A stretch of 64,000 nt of DNA, taken from positions 62,001-126,000 of the forward strand of contig NZ_JABASV010000010.1 of NCBI RefSeq assembly GCF_016107625.1, given 5' to 3'. The position numbers were made by a program, and so were the translations under genes. Numbering within the stretch: position 1 is the stretch's first letter; every line of letters begins with the position of its first letter. Of the stretch, positions 45,896 through 57,250 are shown piece by piece. The notes beneath the pieces were generated by a model. It worked only from the letters and a program-made list of their open reading frames with translations. It did no database searches and was not told the DNA's origin. This DNA comes from Vreelandella alkaliphila (lineage in GTDB: Bacteria > Pseudomonadota > Gammaproteobacteria > Pseudomonadales > Halomonadaceae).

Positions 45896-48800
45896 ATGCT
45901 CGAACTGCGAGGCGCACCTGCCCTTTCTGCCTTCCGCCATGAACGGCTGTTAACGGTGTTGCGTGAACGTGTTCCCGAGGTGGAGGCGTTGTCCGCCCAT
46001 TACGTCCACTTCATAGACCACCGCGAGACACTGGATGATGCTGCCCAGGAGTGTTTGGCCAAGCTGCTTGATTATGGCAGCCACGCGAGCCAAGACATTC
46101 CTGAAAACGCCCAGCGCTTCCTGGTTGTGCCGCGTTTAGGCACCCAGTCGCCATGGTCTTCTAAAGCAACTGATATTGCTCATAACTGTGGGCTGCACCA
46201 GATTGATCGCATCGAACGTGGTGTCGATTATCGGGTAGCGCTGCGCAGTGAGCCTAGCGCTGAACAGTTAGACGCGATCAGCGCGTTACTGCACGACCGT
46301 ATGACGGAGAACGTGCTGTCTGACGTTGCTGATGCGGTCAAATTGTTTGCTCATCATACCCCTGCGCCACTGGGCAGTGTCGATATCTTGGAAGGCGGCC
46401 GTGAGGCTTTGGCGACAGCCAACCGAGAATTAGGGCTGGCGCTTGCTGACGATGAAATCGACTATCTGGTGGCTGCGTTTATTGAGCTTGGTCGCAACCC
46501 TAGCGATGTCGAGCTGATGATGTTTGCCCAGGCGAACTCGGAGCACTGCCGCCACAAAATCTTTAACGCGGACTGGGTTATTGATGGCGAGGCCCAGAGT
46601 CATTCGCTGTTTAAGATGATTAAGAACACCTTTGCGACCTCGCCGGATAACGTGCTCTCGGCCTATAGCGACAACGCAGCGGTGATCAAAGGTAGCCAAG
46701 GGGGGCGTTTCTTCCCCACGCCACTGATCGGCGCTGAGGGGGAGCGGGCCAGCTACGACGCCCACCAAGAGCCCATCCACATTCTGATGAAGGTGGAAAC
46801 CCACAACCACCCTACAGCGATTGCACCATTCCCAGGCGCGGCGACCGGCTCTGGTGGTGAAATTCGTGATGAGGGGGCGACCGGTATCGGCGGCAAGCCG
46901 AAGGCCGGCCTGTCGGGCTTTACCGTATCCAACCTGCGCATCCCCGAGTTTGTACAGCCCTGGGAAGCCTTTGACTACGGCAAACCAGAGCGCATGCAGT
47001 CGGCGCTGCAAATTATGCTGGACGGCCCCATCGGTGGTGCGGCGTTTAACAATGAATTTGGCCGGCCTAATCTGACGGGCTACTTCCGCACCTACGAGCA
47101 GGATACGCTGAGCGACGATGGTATCGAGCGTCGCGGCTTCCACAAGCCGATTATGTTGGCCGGTGGTTATGGCAATATTCGTGCTCACCATGTGCAAAAA
47201 GGCGAAATTCCCGTTGGTGGCAAGCTAATCGTGATGGGCGGCCCGGCCATGCTAATCGGCCTGGGTGGTGGAGCAGCGTCTAGCATGGCATCAGGCGAGT
47301 CTAGCGCGGACTTGGATTTTGCCTCGGTGCAGCGGGAAAACCCGGAAATTGAGCGTCGCGCCCAGGAGGTTATCGACCGCTGTTGGGCGCTGGGCGATAA
47401 AAACCCGATTCGCTTTATTCACGATGTAGGTGCAGGCGGGCTTTCCAACGCCTTACCGGAGCTGGTCAAAGACGGTAATCGCGGTGGTCTGTTTGACCTG
47501 CGTGCAGTGCCTAACGCTGAGCCAGGTATGAGCCCGCTGGAAATTTGGTGTAACGAAGCCCAAGAGCGTTATGTGCTGGCCGTTGCCCCCGAAGACCTGG
47601 ATACCTTTGACGCACTGTGCAAGCGCGAACGCTGCCCCTATGCGGTGGTCGGCGAGGCCATGGAGCATCACCACCTGGAAGTTCGCGACGGCCATTTTGA
47701 TACCAAGCCGGTCGATCTGCCGATGAGCGTGTTGTTTGGCAAACCGCCGAAGATGACGCGTTCGTTTGAACGTCAAACTTTAGAGCTTTCTGGCGTCATG
47801 CTCGACAATCTGGATCTGCGCGAAGCGATGGATCGAGTGTTGCGCCTGCCAACCGTGGCATCGAAGAGCTTTTTGATTACCATTGGCGACCGTTCAATTA
47901 CCGGCCAAGTCGCCCGCGATCAGATGGTTGGCCCTTGGCAGGTACCGGTGGCCGATGTGGCCGTGACCACTGCTAGCTTCGACACCCACGCTGGTGAAGC
48001 CATGGCGATGGGCGAGCGCCCGCCAGTGGCGCTGATTAACCCCGCTGCCAGCGCCCGTCTGGCCGTTGCCGAAGCGATTACTAACTTAGCTGCGGCGCCA
48101 ATTGCCAAACTGTCGGATATTAAGCTTTCAGCTAACTGGATGAGCGCTGCCGACCATCCCGGTGAAAATCAGGCGCTCTATGATGCTGTACATGCCGTAG
48201 GTATGGAGCTGTGTCCGGCACTCGGCATTGCCATTCCGGTGGGTAAGGATTCCATGTCAATGCGTACCGCTTGGCAGGAAGGCGACAGTTCGGACGAAAA
48301 CAGTGCCGACGAAAAGAGCATCACATCGCCGCTTTCGCTGGTGGTGACGGGGTTTGCGCCAGTGACCGATGCAATGGCGACGCTGACACCGCAAATCAAC
48401 CTGGAGCAGGACGAATCAGACCTGATTCTGATCGACTTGGGTAATGGCCAAAACCGCTTAGGTGGTTCTGCGCTGGCGCAAGTCTATGGTCAAGTCGGTA
48501 ACGAGTGTCCCGATGTGGATGACCCAGAAGACCTGAAGGCGTTTTTTGAGGTCATTCAGGGGCTCAACCGCGATGGTAAGCTGCTGGCCTACCACGACCG
48601 TAGCGATGGTGGCCTGCTGGTCACGCTGTTGGAAATGGCCTTTGCTGCCCATGCGGGCCTTGAGATTAAGCTGGACTGGCTGATTGATGAGCCGGTGGAA
48701 GCGTTCAATGCGCTGTTCTCTGAAGAGCTGGGTGCGGTGATTCAGGTGAGCCGTGAGCACACTGAAGAAGTGCTCACCCAGTTTGCCGTGGCAGGTATCG

Positions 48801-49837
48801 AAACATGCGGTGTTATTGCGCGTCCCCGTTATGACGACCAGGTGCGGGTAACGCTGTTTGAAGAGCCTCTGCTGGAAACTACTCGCCAACTGACTCAGCG
48901 CACCTGGGCGGAAACCAGCTACCGCATGCAGGCACTGCGTGATAATCCCGAATGCGCCAAGAACGAATTCGATAGTCTGCTGGATGTTCGTGACCCTGGC
49001 CTAAGCGCCGCGCCTAGCTTTGATATCAACGATGATATCAGCGCGCCGTTTATCAACACGGCCAAGCCCGCTGTTGCCGTGCTGCGCGAACAAGGTGTTA
49101 ATGGTCAGGTCGAGATGGCTTGGGCGTTCCATAAAGCGGGCTTCGACGCAGTGGATGTACACATGAGTGACATCCTGGAAGGACGTGTTTCCCTTGACGA
49201 GTTCAAAGGGCTAGTCGCCTGCGGTGGTTTCTCTTACGGCGACGTGCTGGGTGCAGGCGGCGGTTGGGCGAAATCGGTACTGTTCAATGAGCGTGCCCGT
49301 GAGCAGTTTGCCAACTTCTTCACCCGTGATGACAGCTTCTCGCTGGGTGTATGCAATGGTTGTCAGATGCTCTCGCAGCTCAAGACACTGATTCCGGGGG
49401 CTGAAAGCTGGCCTGGGTTTGAGCGTAACGAATCTGAGCAGTTCGAAGCACGTGTGGCGATGGTGCGGGTAGAGAAAAGCCCGTCGATTCTGCTGGCGGG
49501 TATGGAAGGCTCTAAGTTACCGATTGCTGTGGCCCACGGCGAAGGACGTGCTGAGTTCCGTGATACCGCGCATCTGCGCAGTATGCAGTCCAGCAGCCAG
49601 ATAGCGCTGCGTTATATCGACAACTACGGTCAAGTAACAACCCGCTACCCAGCTAACCCTAACGGCTCGCCGTCAGGAATCACCGGCCTCACCACGCCGG
49701 ATGGCCGCGTGACCATTATGATGCCTCACCCAGAGCGGGTGGCTCGTGCGGTTACCAACTCCTGGCGTCCGGCCGAGTGGACTGAGGATGGCGCTTGGCT
49801 GCGTTTATTCCGTAACGCCCGTGTATGGCTGGGCTGA
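45896..49837 (+). CDS. purL: Phosphoribosylformylglycinamidine synthase (large single-chain)
   Basis: Fourth step of purine synthesis: FGAR plus glutamine plus ATP to FGAM. 1313 aa, the fused proteobacterial type (E. coli 1295). N-terminal FGAR-AT domain, linker, two AIRS-type halves ([34 protein letters not shown]), and C-terminal class I glutaminase with Cys at about 1153 in [13 protein letters not shown] and the His-Glu pair in [16 protein letters not shown] lies nine bases before ATG 45896. A short acidic insertion ([13 protein letters not shown]) lies near residue 800. Confidence 0.98.
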   Translation: MLELRGAPALSAFRHERLLTVLRERVPEVEALSAHYVHFIDHRETLDDAAQECLAKLLDYGSHASQDIPENAQRFLVVPRLGTQSPWSSKATDIAHNCGLHQIDRIERGVDYRVALRSEPSAEQLDAISALLHDRMTENVLSDVADAVKLFAHHTPAPLGSVDILEGGREALATANRELGLALADDEIDYLVAAFIELGRNPSDVELMMFAQANSEHCRHKIFNADWVIDGEAQSHSLFKMIKNTFATSPDNVLSAYSDNAAVIKGSQGGRFFPTPLIGAEGERASYDAHQEPIHILMKVETHNHPTAIAPFPGAATGSGGEIRDEGATGIGGKPKAGLSGFTVSNLRIPEFVQPWEAFDYGKPERMQSALQIMLDGPIGGAAFNNEFGRPNLTGYFRTYEQDTLSDDGIERRGFHKPIMLAGGYGNIRAHHVQKGEIPVGGKLIVMGGPAMLIGLGGGAASSMASGESSADLDFASVQRENPEIERRAQEVIDRCWALGDKNPIRFIHDVGAGGLSNALPELVKDGNRGGLFDLRAVPNAEPGMSPLEIWCNEAQERYVLAVAPEDLDTFDALCKRERCPYAVVGEAMEHHHLEVRDGHFDTKPVDLPMSVLFGKPPKMTRSFERQTLELSGVMLDNLDLREAMDRVLRLPTVASKSFLITIGDRSITGQVARDQMVGPWQVPVADVAVTTASFDTHAGEAMAMGERPPVALINPAASARLAVAEAITNLAAAPIAKLSDIKLSANWMSAADHPGENQALYDAVHAVGMELCPALGIAIPVGKDSMSMRTAWQEGDSSDENSADEKSITSPLSLVVTGFAPVTDAMATLTPQINLEQDESDLILIDLGNGQNRLGGSALAQVYGQVGNECPDVDDPEDLKAFFEVIQGLNRDGKLLAYHDRSDGGLLVTLLEMAFAAHAGLEIKLDWLIDEPVEAFNALFSEELGAVIQVSREHTEEVLTQFAVAGIETCGVIARPRYDDQVRVTLFEEPLLETTRQLTQRTWAETSYRMQALRDNPECAKNEFDSLLDVRDPGLSAAPSFDINDDISAPFINTAKPAVAVLREQGVNGQVEMAWAFHKAGFDAVDVHMSDILEGRVSLDEFKGLVACGGFSYGDVLGAGGGWAKSVLFNERAREQFANFFTRDDSFSLGVCNGCQMLSQLKTLIPGAESWPGFERNESEQFEARVAMVRVEKSPSILLAGMEGSKLPIAVAHGEGRAEFRDTAHLRSMQSSSQIALRYIDNYGQVTTRYPANPNGSPSGITGLTTPDGRVTIMMPHPERVARAVTNSWRPAEWTEDGAWLRLFRNARVWLG

Positions 49838-49857
49838 TACGCCCTGCCATGCTAAAG

Positions 49858-49884
49858 AAAAGCGGCCTGCGGGCCGCTTTTTTC
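49858..49884 (+). terminator. Rho-independent terminator of purL
   Basis: AAAAGCGGCC (49858-49867), loop TGCG, GGCCGCTTTT (49872-49881), then TT. Confidence 0.9.
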
Positions 49885-50063
49885 CTGTGGTGGAGAAGTG
49901 ATCTTGGCGGTGGTTGCGATAGAATGAAACGTGTGTTTGAAAATGCTTCATCTTCGCGCCACACTCAGTTCACAAGCGCTTTTATCACGTCATGAGCGCA
50001 CTACTTCACAAGCTCAGCTATCGCCCATCGATGGCGAGCCAAAGGAATCTTCTGGGAGCTCGA

Positions 50064-50855
50064 ATGCATCAAATCCTCAATGAACGTGTGACCCTAACCT
50101 TCGCTGACCACGTGGCTGAGGTCATGTTGTCGCGACCTGACCACCATAATGGCCTGGATTGGGCCATGATTGATGGTCTGTTGGCAGCCCAACAGTGCCT
50201 GACCCAGCTCGCTGGGCTGCGTGCGGTGGTCTTGAGCGGCGATGGTGACAGCTTTTGCGCGGGGCTCGATATGGCGTCGATCATGAGCGAGGCGGAGCGG
50301 CTGCCCACCCTGCTGGCGTCCGATGAAGCGGGTATCAACCCGGTTCAGCGCTTGGCTCTAGGCTGGCGCGAGGCGGGCGTTCCCGTGGTGGCTGCTCTGC
50401 ACGGGCATGTTTACGGCGGCGGCTTGCAGATAGCCTTGGGCGCCGATATCCGCATTCTCCACCCCCGCGCACGTCTGGCGCTGCTTGAGATCGACTGGGG
50501 GATCATCCCTGATATGGCCATTAGCGTGACTGGAGCGGGGCTGCGTCAGGATGTACTCCAGGAATTGGCGATAAGTGGGCGCAAGGTATCAGGTGAAGAG
50601 GCCTATCAGTTGGGCTTGGGCAGCCGCCTGAGCGATACGCCCCAGGAAGCCGCCCGGGAAACCGCTGCGCTTATTGCCTCGCGCTCACCTCGTGCCGTCG
50701 CTGCGGCTCGTGAACTGTTTGCATGCAGTCCGGATTTAGCCCCTCGTGATCGACTAGCCCTCGAAGCGCATTTGCAGCAGCAGCTTTTAGCCGGTGCCGA
50801 GCAGCGTGAGGCGGTGAGTGCACGAATGGAGCGTCGCGCCCCGCGTTTCGACTGA
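50064..50855 (+). CDS. Enoyl-CoA hydratase/isomerase (crotonase) family protein
   Basis: 263 aa from ATG 50064 ([20 protein letters not shown]), which has GGGAG five bases upstream; the frame extends to ATG 49992 without a site. Crotonase-fold marks are [37 protein letters not shown] (oxyanion-hole strand) and [19 protein letters not shown], followed by [11 protein letters not shown]. At the usual hydratase glutamate sites the sequence reads GLQIAL and EIDWG. This could be a hydratase or an isomerase; the acyl-CoA substrate is unknown. The gene overlaps or abuts radD. Confidence 0.88.
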   Translation: MHQILNERVTLTFADHVAEVMLSRPDHHNGLDWAMIDGLLAAQQCLTQLAGLRAVVLSGDGDSFCAGLDMASIMSEAERLPTLLASDEAGINPVQRLALGWREAGVPVVAALHGHVYGGGLQIALGADIRILHPRARLALLEIDWGIIPDMAISVTGAGLRQDVLQELAISGRKVSGEEAYQLGLGSRLSDTPQEAARETAALIASRSPRAVAAARELFACSPDLAPRDRLALEAHLQQQLLAGAEQREAVSARMERRAPRFD

Positions 50856-52686
50856 CATGCCTCAATTCAGCCCTTCCAGCGATCCCATTTCTGGCCCACC
50901 ACCCCGTTTACGCCCCTACCAAACGGAGGCTGTAAAGCGCGTGGTGGGCCACTTCCGTGCCAGCAGCGCGCCTGCAGTGGTGGTATTGCCCACTGGGAGC
51001 GGTAAGTCGTTAGTGATTGCTGAGCTGGCCAGGCTAGCCCGTGGCCGTGTGCTGGTGCTGGCCCACGTGCGTGAGCTGGTTGAGCAAAATCATGCCAAGT
51101 ACCAAGCCTACGGGCTTCAGGCAGATATTTTCAGTGCAGGTCTTAAGCGTAAAGAAGCCAGCCGACAAGTGGTGTTTGGCTCGGTGCAGTCGGTGGTGCG
51201 TAATCTGGAGCGCTTCAGTGACGCCAGTTTTACGTTACTGGTGATTGATGAATGCCACCGAGTATCGCTGGAAAAAGATGCCAGCTATCGCCAAGTGATT
51301 GAGCATCTGCAGCGTCAGAACCCACAGCTAAAAATTCTCGGCTTAACCGCTACGCCGTTTCGGTTAGGGCAGGGATTTATCTACCACCGCCATCACCATG
51401 GCATGGTGCGTGGCGATGAAGCGTGCTTCTTTGCCGACTGCGTCTTTGAACAGCCGCTACGATTGATGGTGAAACAAGGTTTTTTGGCGGCGCCTAAACG
51501 GCTGGATATGGCCATTGAAGGCTACGATTTTTCTGCCTTGGCCCCTGCGCCCAGTGGGTTGTTTCGTGAGGAAGAGCTCAATCGCGTTGTTGCCGGTAGC
51601 CGTGCTACGCCAAGGATTATTCAGCAGGTGGTTGAGTACGCTGAAGAACGTCAAGGGGTAATGGTTTTTGCCGCAACGGTCGCTCATGCTGAAGAAATCA
51701 TCAGCTACTTACCTGCGGACCAAGCGGCGCTGATTACCGGCGCGACGGCCTCCCAAGAGCGCGCCTCTCTGATTGAGGCGTTCAAGGCGCGTGAGCTTAA
51801 GTTTCTAGTTAATGTGGCCGTGCTAACCACAGGGTTCGATGCGCCCCATGTGGATCTAATCGCTATTCTGCGGCCCACAGAATCGGTGAGCCTTTACCAG
51901 CAGATTGTTGGTCGAGGGCTGCGTTTATCACCGGATAAAACCAACTGCCTAGTGTTGGATTTCGCCGGCAATCCCTGGGATCTTTATGCGCCAGAAGTCG
52001 GCGAGCCCAAACCAGACAGCGACAGCGAACCGGTCCAGGTTGAGTGTCCAGCGTGTGGCCATGCCAATCTGTTTTGGGGTAAGCGTGATGGAGAGCTGGT
52101 GATTGAGCATTTTGGCCGCCGCTGCCAGGGGCTGGTAGACAATCCCAATCCGCCCGCTAAGCCGGGCAAGGGCAGGCAGGGCATTTATCAAAAACAGTGT
52201 GATTTTCGTTTTCGCTTTAAAGTTTGTGAGCAGTGTGGCGCTGAGAATGATATTGCCGCCCGCCGATGTCATGGTTGCGAGCAACTGCTGGTGGATGCCG
52301 ACGATAAGCTCAAAGACGCACTCAAATTAAAAGATGCCAAAGTGCTGCGAGTCAGCGGTATGCAGTTAGAGGCCACGGCCAATGGGCGGGGGCTGCCACG
52401 TCTAAAAGTGACCTATTACGATGAAGATGGCGCGAGCTTGGCGGAGTGGTTTGCGCTGGAAACGCCTGCTCAACGGCGGGCATTTTATGCTGTTTTTTTA
52501 CGTAACCACCTGCGTGCCCCAGGCGCTAAGTGGCAGCCTGCTTCGCCGACCGAGGTGGTCGAAGAGCAGCGCCGCCTGCGCCATCCTGATTTTGTTGTGG
52601 GGCGTAAAGTCGGACGGCACTGGCAGCTTCGCGATAAGCTGTTTGACTACCAAGGGCGTTATCGCAAGGCGGCTGAGGCAGGCTAG
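50818..52686 (+). CDS. radD: RadD (YejH) superfamily 2 helicase
   Basis: A DNA-repair ATPase of the RadD/YejH group. Walker [25 protein letters not shown] box VIDECHRVS, motif [16 protein letters not shown], motif [16 protein letters not shown], then a cysteine-rich zinc region ([33 protein letters not shown]) and a C-terminal domain ending near [13 protein letters not shown], all as in E. coli RadD. Two starts are possible: GTG 50818 (622 aa, GAGG six bases upstream) or ATG 50857 directly after the crotonase stop (609 aa, no clear site). Confidence 0.9.
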   Translation: MHEWSVAPRVSTDMPQFSPSSDPISGPPPRLRPYQTEAVKRVVGHFRASSAPAVVVLPTGSGKSLVIAELARLARGRVLVLAHVRELVEQNHAKYQAYGLQADIFSAGLKRKEASRQVVFGSVQSVVRNLERFSDASFTLLVIDECHRVSLEKDASYRQVIEHLQRQNPQLKILGLTATPFRLGQGFIYHRHHHGMVRGDEACFFADCVFEQPLRLMVKQGFLAAPKRLDMAIEGYDFSALAPAPSGLFREEELNRVVAGSRATPRIIQQVVEYAEERQGVMVFAATVAHAEEIISYLPADQAALITGATASQERASLIEAFKARELKFLVNVAVLTTGFDAPHVDLIAILRPTESVSLYQQIVGRGLRLSPDKTNCLVLDFAGNPWDLYAPEVGEPKPDSDSEPVQVECPACGHANLFWGKRDGELVIEHFGRRCQGLVDNPNPPAKPGKGRQGIYQKQCDFRFRFKVCEQCGAENDIAARRCHGCEQLLVDADDKLKDALKLKDAKVLRVSGMQLEATANGRGLPRLKVTYYDEDGASLAEWFALETPAQRRAFYAVFLRNHLRAPGAKWQPASPTEVVEEQRRLRHPDFVVGRKVGRHWQLRDKLFDYQGRYRKAAEAG

Positions 52687-52736
52687 CGATAATGCCTCGA
52701 TAGGTGGCACGCTGTTACACTGGCGGGCATAGCCAT

Positions 52737-52780
52737 TTAACTAACCATGGGCGCTTAACTAACCATGGATGTTTAACTAA
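52737..52780. repeat. 18-bp tandem repeat (2.4 copies) ahead of scpA
   Basis: Unit TTAACTAACCATGGNNGN at 52737-52754 and 52755-52772, then a partial TTAACTAA (52773-52780). Each full copy holds an ATG followed two codons later by TAA. Confidence 0.85.
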
Positions 52781-52797
52781 AAAGGAACACGCCCCGC

Positions 52798-53757
52798 GTG
52801 AGCGAGACGCCAAACGCCCCCGTTGATCACGAACTTATTGAGCCAGCTGCTGAACCGGTAGTGGAAGCGCTTGGGCGTCTGTTTGATGAGCCCATCATGC
52901 AGTTGCCGGAGGATCTCTATATACCTCCGGAGGCGCTACGCGTGTTTCTAGAGGCTTTCGAAGGGCCGCTTGATCTGCTGCTCTATCTTATTCGCCGTCA
53001 GAACCTGGATATCTTGACGATCAATGTGGCGACTATTACTCATCAATACATTGAGTATGTGGAACTGATGAAAGCCATGGAGATTGAGCTGGCCGGAGAG
53101 TACTTATTAATGGCGGCTATGCTGGCGGAAATTAAATCCCGCACACTACTGCCACGCCCACCGAAGGCAGAAGGCGAAGAGGAAGAAGATCCCAGGGCTG
53201 AGCTAATTCGCCGTCTGCAAGAGTATGAGCGCTTAAAGGAAGCCGCCGAAACGTTGGACACGCTGCCTCGGGTAGGGCGTGACTGGTTTAGTGTGCAGGC
53301 GGGTCTGCCCCCGTTAGAGGCGCGGGTAATTCATCCCGATGTAGGGTTAGATGAACTGTTGGGAGCGCTGTCAGATATTCTGAAACGCGCTGAGTTGGCG
53401 CAAGCCCACCAAATCAGCCGTGAGGTTCTCTCTACCCGCGAACGCATGCTGAAAATTATGGAGCAGTTAAGTCACGACGGGGACCATCAGCGCTATACCC
53501 CGTTTGAAGCGTTGTTTACGCTGGAAGAGGGGCGTGCTGGAGTCGTTGTTACGTTTATGGCCATTTTAGAATTAGCCAAAGAAGCCATGATCGAAATTGT
53601 ACAGAACGCGCCACTGTCGCCCATTCATGTGCGTGCGCGACGTGCAGCCCTCACGGATGGAGAAGAGAGCGCATTTGAAGAGGCTGACTCAGACGATGAC
53701 GTCTCAGAGTCTGCGTTTGAGGAGTCAGCATTTGAACCTGACGAGGAGTCGCCGTGA
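52798..53757 (+). CDS. scpA: Segregation and condensation protein A
   Basis: A 319-aa kleisin of the Smc-ScpAB condensin. Core motif FEGPLDLLLYLIRRQNLDILTINV at about 54-77, AGEYLLMAAMLAEIKSRTLLPRP, and a C-terminal winged-helix part with FTLEEGRAGVVVTFMAILELAK. N- and C-terminal tails are acidic. GTG start at 52798 with AAGGA 11 bases upstream. The TGA overlaps the scpB GTG. Pairs with ScpB and probably a Smc/MksB-type partner encoded elsewhere. Confidence 0.93.
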   Translation: MSETPNAPVDHELIEPAAEPVVEALGRLFDEPIMQLPEDLYIPPEALRVFLEAFEGPLDLLLYLIRRQNLDILTINVATITHQYIEYVELMKAMEIELAGEYLLMAAMLAEIKSRTLLPRPPKAEGEEEEDPRAELIRRLQEYERLKEAAETLDTLPRVGRDWFSVQAGLPPLEARVIHPDVGLDELLGALSDILKRAELAQAHQISREVLSTRERMLKIMEQLSHDGDHQRYTPFEALFTLEEGRAGVVVTFMAILELAKEAMIEIVQNAPLSPIHVRARRAALTDGEESAFEEADSDDDVSESAFEESAFEPDEESP

Positions 53758-54554
53758 GAGACACCACGTTAGACGATATTATTGAAGCGGCATTACTTGC
53801 CGCTGGCGAGCCGCTTTCTCTAGAGCGACTTGAAACGCTGTTTTTAGCAGACGAGTGCCCGTCTAAAAAAGCACTGCGCGATACGTTGTCCCGCCTTGTC
53901 CTGCGCCATGAAGACGGGGCGCTGGAGCTAGTAGAGACCGCATCAGGGTTCCAGTTGCGTATTCGCCCACGGCTCTCTCATTGGGTGTCGCGCCTATGGG
54001 ATGAGCGGCCACAGCGATACTCCCGGGCATTGTTGGAAACACTGGCGCTGATTGCCTATCGACAGCCGGTGACGCGGGGTGATATCGAAGACGTGCGCGG
54101 TGTAAGTGTTAGCAGCTCTATTATCCGTACGCTAATGGAGCGGGGATGGATTCGCGTGGTAGGCCACCGAGATGTGCCTGGGCGACCAGCTGTTTATGCC
54201 ACCACCCGCAGCTTTTTAGATGATTTTGGCCTGAAAACCTTGGATGCATTGCCGCCGATGCATGAGCTGGTCAATGCCGATGATAGCGATACGGTTATTG
54301 AGCAAGATGAAGCGCAACCAGCACTGGACGAAACGCCAGAAACCGTGCAGGATGCGCCACCCCAGAGTGAAGAGATAAACTCAGCTGAGATTGTTGCAGC
54401 AGAGATAGCTGATAAACACGCCGAGACGGCGTTAACCCAGCCGCTGAGTTTTGCCGATTTAGAGGCACGCCTAGCGGCACGTGCGCAGCGTAACGATGAT
54501 GATGCGCGCACGCAGACTAACGATGTGAGGTCAGACGACCATGAGTCAGAGTAA
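53754..54554 (+). CDS. scpB: Segregation and condensation protein B
   Basis: A 266-aa ScpB: two winged-helix domains (about 5-165) with [21 protein letters not shown] and [29 protein letters not shown], then [23 protein letters not shown] long acidic, Gln/Ala-rich tail (~190-266) exceeds the usual length. GTGA overlap with scpA; its last 14 bases overlap the rluB start. Confidence 0.93.
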   Translation: MRDTTLDDIIEAALLAAGEPLSLERLETLFLADECPSKKALRDTLSRLVLRHEDGALELVETASGFQLRIRPRLSHWVSRLWDERPQRYSRALLETLALIAYRQPVTRGDIEDVRGVSVSSSIIRTLMERGWIRVVGHRDVPGRPAVYATTRSFLDDFGLKTLDALPPMHELVNADDSDTVIEQDEAQPALDETPETVQDAPPQSEEINSAEIVAAEIADKHAETALTQPLSFADLEARLAARAQRNDDDARTQTNDVRSDDHESE

Positions 54555-55410
54555 TAACACCACGCCCCCCACCAGTGAAAAGCTGCAAAAAGTACTGGCC
54601 CGGGCAGGGCTAGGGTCACGTCGCGAAATGGAAACTGCCATTTCCGACGGACGGGTAAAGGTTAATAGCCAGGTAGCCAAGTTAGGCGACCGAGTAGAAG
54701 CCCGCGACAAGGTCAGTTTTGATGATCGCCCTGTGTCGCTGCGCCCCGAAGAGGAAGTGCCGCGCCGTGTGATTATGTACAACAAGCCGGAAGGTGAGCT
54801 GTGCACACGCAAAGACCCAGAAGGGCGTCGCACGGTGTTTGAACGTCTTCCGCGGCTGAAAGGCGAGCGCTGGGTTGCCATTGGCCGTTTGGATATTAAC
54901 ACTAGCGGCTTGTTGCTATTCACCACAGATGGCGAGCTTGCTAACCGACTAATGCACCCTTCGACCCAGGTAGAGCGTGAGTACGCGGTTCGAGTGATGG
55001 GTGAAGTCAAGCGCGAACATATTGTCGCCATGGTTGATGGCGTCATGTTAGAAGATGGTCCTGCGCGCTTTACTGACGTACAAGAGTTTGGTGGCGAAGG
55101 CATTAATACCTGGTTCCACGTGGTGATTTTAGAAGGTCGTAACCGCGAAGTGCGTCGCTTGTGGGAATCTCAGGGGCTAACAGTTAGTCGTCTGAAGCGG
55201 GTGCGCTACGGCAACATCTTCCTTGATAAGCGCGCCAAAGCAGGCGAGTGGGTTGAGCTTTCCCAGGATGAAGTCGACGACCTGGCCACATTGGCAAACC
55301 TGGAAACTCGCAAGGTACCTGCACTAACACCCGACGAGAAAAATCGCTGGAGCCGTGATAAACACAAACGCCGCCCGGTTCAAGCTATGCGTAAGCCTAA
55401 GCGTGGCTAG
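54541..55410 (+). CDS. rluB: 23S rRNA pseudouridine 2605 synthase RluB
   Basis: A 289-aa RsuA/RluB/E/F-type synthase. N-terminal S4 RNA-binding domain ([19 protein letters not shown]), catalytic Asp in [19 protein letters not shown] (about residue 118), [18 protein letters not shown] and RVRYGNIFL. The tail is basic. It overlaps scpB by 14 bp (ATG 54541), so translation is coupled, and the scpA-scpB-rluB order is widely conserved. Confidence 0.94.
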   Translation: MSQSNNTTPPTSEKLQKVLARAGLGSRREMETAISDGRVKVNSQVAKLGDRVEARDKVSFDDRPVSLRPEEEVPRRVIMYNKPEGELCTRKDPEGRRTVFERLPRLKGERWVAIGRLDINTSGLLLFTTDGELANRLMHPSTQVEREYAVRVMGEVKREHIVAMVDGVMLEDGPARFTDVQEFGGEGINTWFHVVILEGRNREVRRLWESQGLTVSRLKRVRYGNIFLDKRAKAGEWVELSQDEVDDLATLANLETRKVPALTPDEKNRWSRDKHKRRPVQAMRKPKRG

Positions 55411-55486
55411 GAATAATTAAGAGTGGTTGGAAGTAGCTAAAAAGAGTGATTTTGACGGATGCTTATTGTTGAAAGGTAAAAAAGGC

Positions 55487-55515
55487 TTGCTATTGGCGAG
55501 CTCTATCCGTACTAT
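55487..55515 (+). promoter_or_regulatory. Sigma-70 promoter of the tRNA-Lys cluster
   Basis: TTGCTA (55487-55492), 17-nt spacer, TACTAT (55510-55515), about 16 bp before the first tRNA. Confidence 0.7.
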
Positions 55516-55531
55516 ATGCATCCGTTCGAGG

Positions 55532-55607
55532 GGGTCGTTAGCTCAGTTGGTAGAGCAGTTGACTTTTAATCAATTGGTCGTAGGTTCGAATCCTACACGA
55601 CCCACCA
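55532..55607 (+). tRNA. tRNA-Lys(UUU) copy 1
   Basis: A 76-nt cloverleaf. Acceptor GGGTCGT pairs with ACGACCC, D-arm GCTCAGTTGGTAGAGC, anticodon TTT at 55565-55567 in loop CTTTTAA, T-arm TAGGTTCGAATCCTA, encoded CCA. Confidence 0.98.
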
Positions 55608-55658
55608 TTCGAACCAGTTTATAGCGCCAAGTGGTCAACTAGGTGCGTAGCAAAATTT

Positions 55659-55734
55659 GGGTCGTTAGCTCAGTTGGTAGAGCAGTTGACTTTTAATCAA
55701 TTGGTCGTAGGTTCGAATCCTACACGACCCACCA
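55659..55734 (+). tRNA. tRNA-Lys(UUU) copy 2
   Basis: Identical in sequence to copy 1, with encoded CCA; transcribed from the same promoter region. Confidence 0.98.
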
Positions 55735-55785
55735 TTCGAACCAGTTTATAGCGCCAAGTGGTCAACTAGGTGCGTAGCAAAATTT

Positions 55786-55861
55786 GGGTCGTTAGCTCAG
55801 TTGGTAGAGCAGTTGACTTTTAATCAATTGGTCGTAGGTTCGAATCCTACACGACCCACCA
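55786..55861 (+). tRNA. tRNA-Lys(UUU) copy 3
   Basis: Identical in sequence to copies 1 and 2, with encoded CCA; followed directly by a terminator. Confidence 0.98.
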
Positions 55862-55866
55862 AATTT

Positions 55867-55900
55867 AACGCCCTTGGTAGCTTGCTGCCAGGGGCGTTTT
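55867..55900 (+). terminator. Rho-independent terminator of the tRNA cluster
   Basis: A 13-bp stem from ACGCCCTTGGTAG and CTGCCAGGGGCGT (two G-U pairs, short loop), followed by TTTGCT. Confidence 0.85.
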
Positions 55901-56150
55901 GCTATTCGGTGATAAAGCGTTCTATCGCACACTTTATGCTTGCAGCGGGCAACGATTTAACACCACAATAGTCTTAGTTATAGCTACCAATGATGTCACG
56001 GTAGCGCTGCCCGGGCTAATGGCGGGCAGAGCGACGAGTCACCGCGAGAGACGCAGAGGCTTGTCGCATCGAGTGCGGCGTTTGCGGAGTGCACACGCCG
56101 TGGCCGGTGTTTAACAGGGGGATTCCCTGTTCGTCACAGTGGTAGACACG

Positions 56151-57179
56151 ATGACTATTATGACTACTCAAGCTGAGCTTGACGCTCCGCTCCCCAGCCC
56201 GTACTGCCCTACCCGCATTCCTGCGGAAGATGAGGCACGGGTAGCCGAAATCAAGCAGTTGCTAAAAGCACACAATGCGGTGCTCGTCGCCCATTACTAC
56301 ACCGATGATGCCATTCAACAGCTGGCTGAAGAGACCGGTGGCTGTGTTGCTGACTCCCTTGAAATGGCGCGCTTTGGTGCGCGGCACGATGCAACAACGC
56401 TGGTGGTTGCAGGTGTACGCTTCATGGGGGAAACAGCGAAAATTCTATCGCCAGAAAAACGCGTCTTAATGCCCACCCTGGAAGCGACCTGTTCGCTGGA
56501 TATTGGCTGCCCATCTGACGAGTTTAGCGCTTTTTGTGATGCGCATCCGGATCGTACCGTTGTGGTATACGCCAATACCTCTGCTGCTGTAAAAGCCCGC
56601 GCTGACTGGGTCGTCACCTCTTCGATTGCAGTCGAAGTTATTGAGCACCTTCAAGCCCAAGGTGAAAAAATACTGTGGGCGCCGGATAAGCATTTAGGCG
56701 GTTATATACAGAAAAAAACCGGTGCAGATATGCTGATGTGGGACGGTGCCTGTATCGTTCACGAAGAGTTTAAGGCAAAGGGGATTGAAGATCTTAAGCG
56801 TCTTTATCCTGAAGCTGCTGTACTGGTGCACCCGGAATCGCCCGATGCCGTGGTCAAATTGGCCGATGTTGCAGGTTCAACCTCTCAACTGATCAAAGCC
56901 GCGCAAACGTTGCCCAATGACAAACTGATCGTTGCTACTGATCGCGGCATTTTCTTTAAAATGCAGCAGGCGGTGCCCGATAAAACACTATTTGAGGCGC
57001 CCACTGCAGGTAACGGTGCGACCTGCCGTAGCTGCGCACATTGCCCCTGGATGGCGATGAATGCTCTGGATAACTTGGCTGGTGCGTTGCGTGACGGTAG
57101 CGGTGAGATTTTTGTTGATGACACGCTGCGCCTGCAGGCGTTAAGACCATTAGAGCGAATGCTAAACTTTAATGCCTAG
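56151..57179 (+). CDS. nadA: Quinolinate synthase NadA
   Basis: Condenses iminoaspartate with dihydroxyacetone phosphate in NAD synthesis, using a 4Fe-4S cluster. 342 aa from ATG 56151 ([11 protein letters not shown]); GTG 56139 is an alternative and no strong ribosome-binding site was found. Conserved segments are [21 protein letters not shown], the cluster Cys regions [27 protein letters not shown] and a C-terminal [13 protein letters not shown]. Followed by a terminator and convergent bepA. Confidence 0.95.
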   Translation: MTIMTTQAELDAPLPSPYCPTRIPAEDEARVAEIKQLLKAHNAVLVAHYYTDDAIQQLAEETGGCVADSLEMARFGARHDATTLVVAGVRFMGETAKILSPEKRVLMPTLEATCSLDIGCPSDEFSAFCDAHPDRTVVVYANTSAAVKARADWVVTSSIAVEVIEHLQAQGEKILWAPDKHLGGYIQKKTGADMLMWDGACIVHEEFKAKGIEDLKRLYPEAAVLVHPESPDAVVKLADVAGSTSQLIKAAQTLPNDKLIVATDRGIFFKMQQAVPDKTLFEAPTAGNGATCRSCAHCPWMAMNALDNLAGALRDGSGEIFVDDTLRLQALRPLERMLNFNA

Positions 57180-57207
57180 CGTATAAACTCTCCATAGCAG
57201 CAAGGCG

Positions 57208-57242
57208 ACAGCCCGAATGCGATAAGCATGCGGGCTGTTTTT
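57208..57242 (+). terminator. Rho-independent terminator of nadA
   Basis: ACAGCCCGAATGC (57208-57220), loop GATAA, GCATGCGGGCTGT (57226-57238) with one mismatch, then TTTT. Confidence 0.88.
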
Positions 57243-57250
57243 GTGAAACG

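Larger units (their letters stand above)
55532..55861 (+). repeat. Three tandem tRNA-Lys units of 127 bp
   Basis: Two full periods of 127 bp (76-nt tRNA plus 51-nt spacer) and a third tRNA. tRNAs and both spacers (55608-55658, 55735-55785) are identical by eye. Confidence 0.95.

Noticed and set aside
46430-47197. 255-codon minus-strand frame inside purL
   Set aside because: Antisense shadow of a conserved purine enzyme; no independent support.
55532-55861. CRISPR-like regular repeats
   Set aside because: The repeated units are tRNA-Lys genes with identical spacers, not unique spacers, and no cas genes are present.
55899-56150. Possible gene or RNA before nadA, with CTGCCCG/CGGGCAG hairpin (56007-56029)
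   Set aside because: The 71-codon frame has odd composition and no ribosome-binding site; a single hairpin is insufficient to call an RNA or riboswitch.
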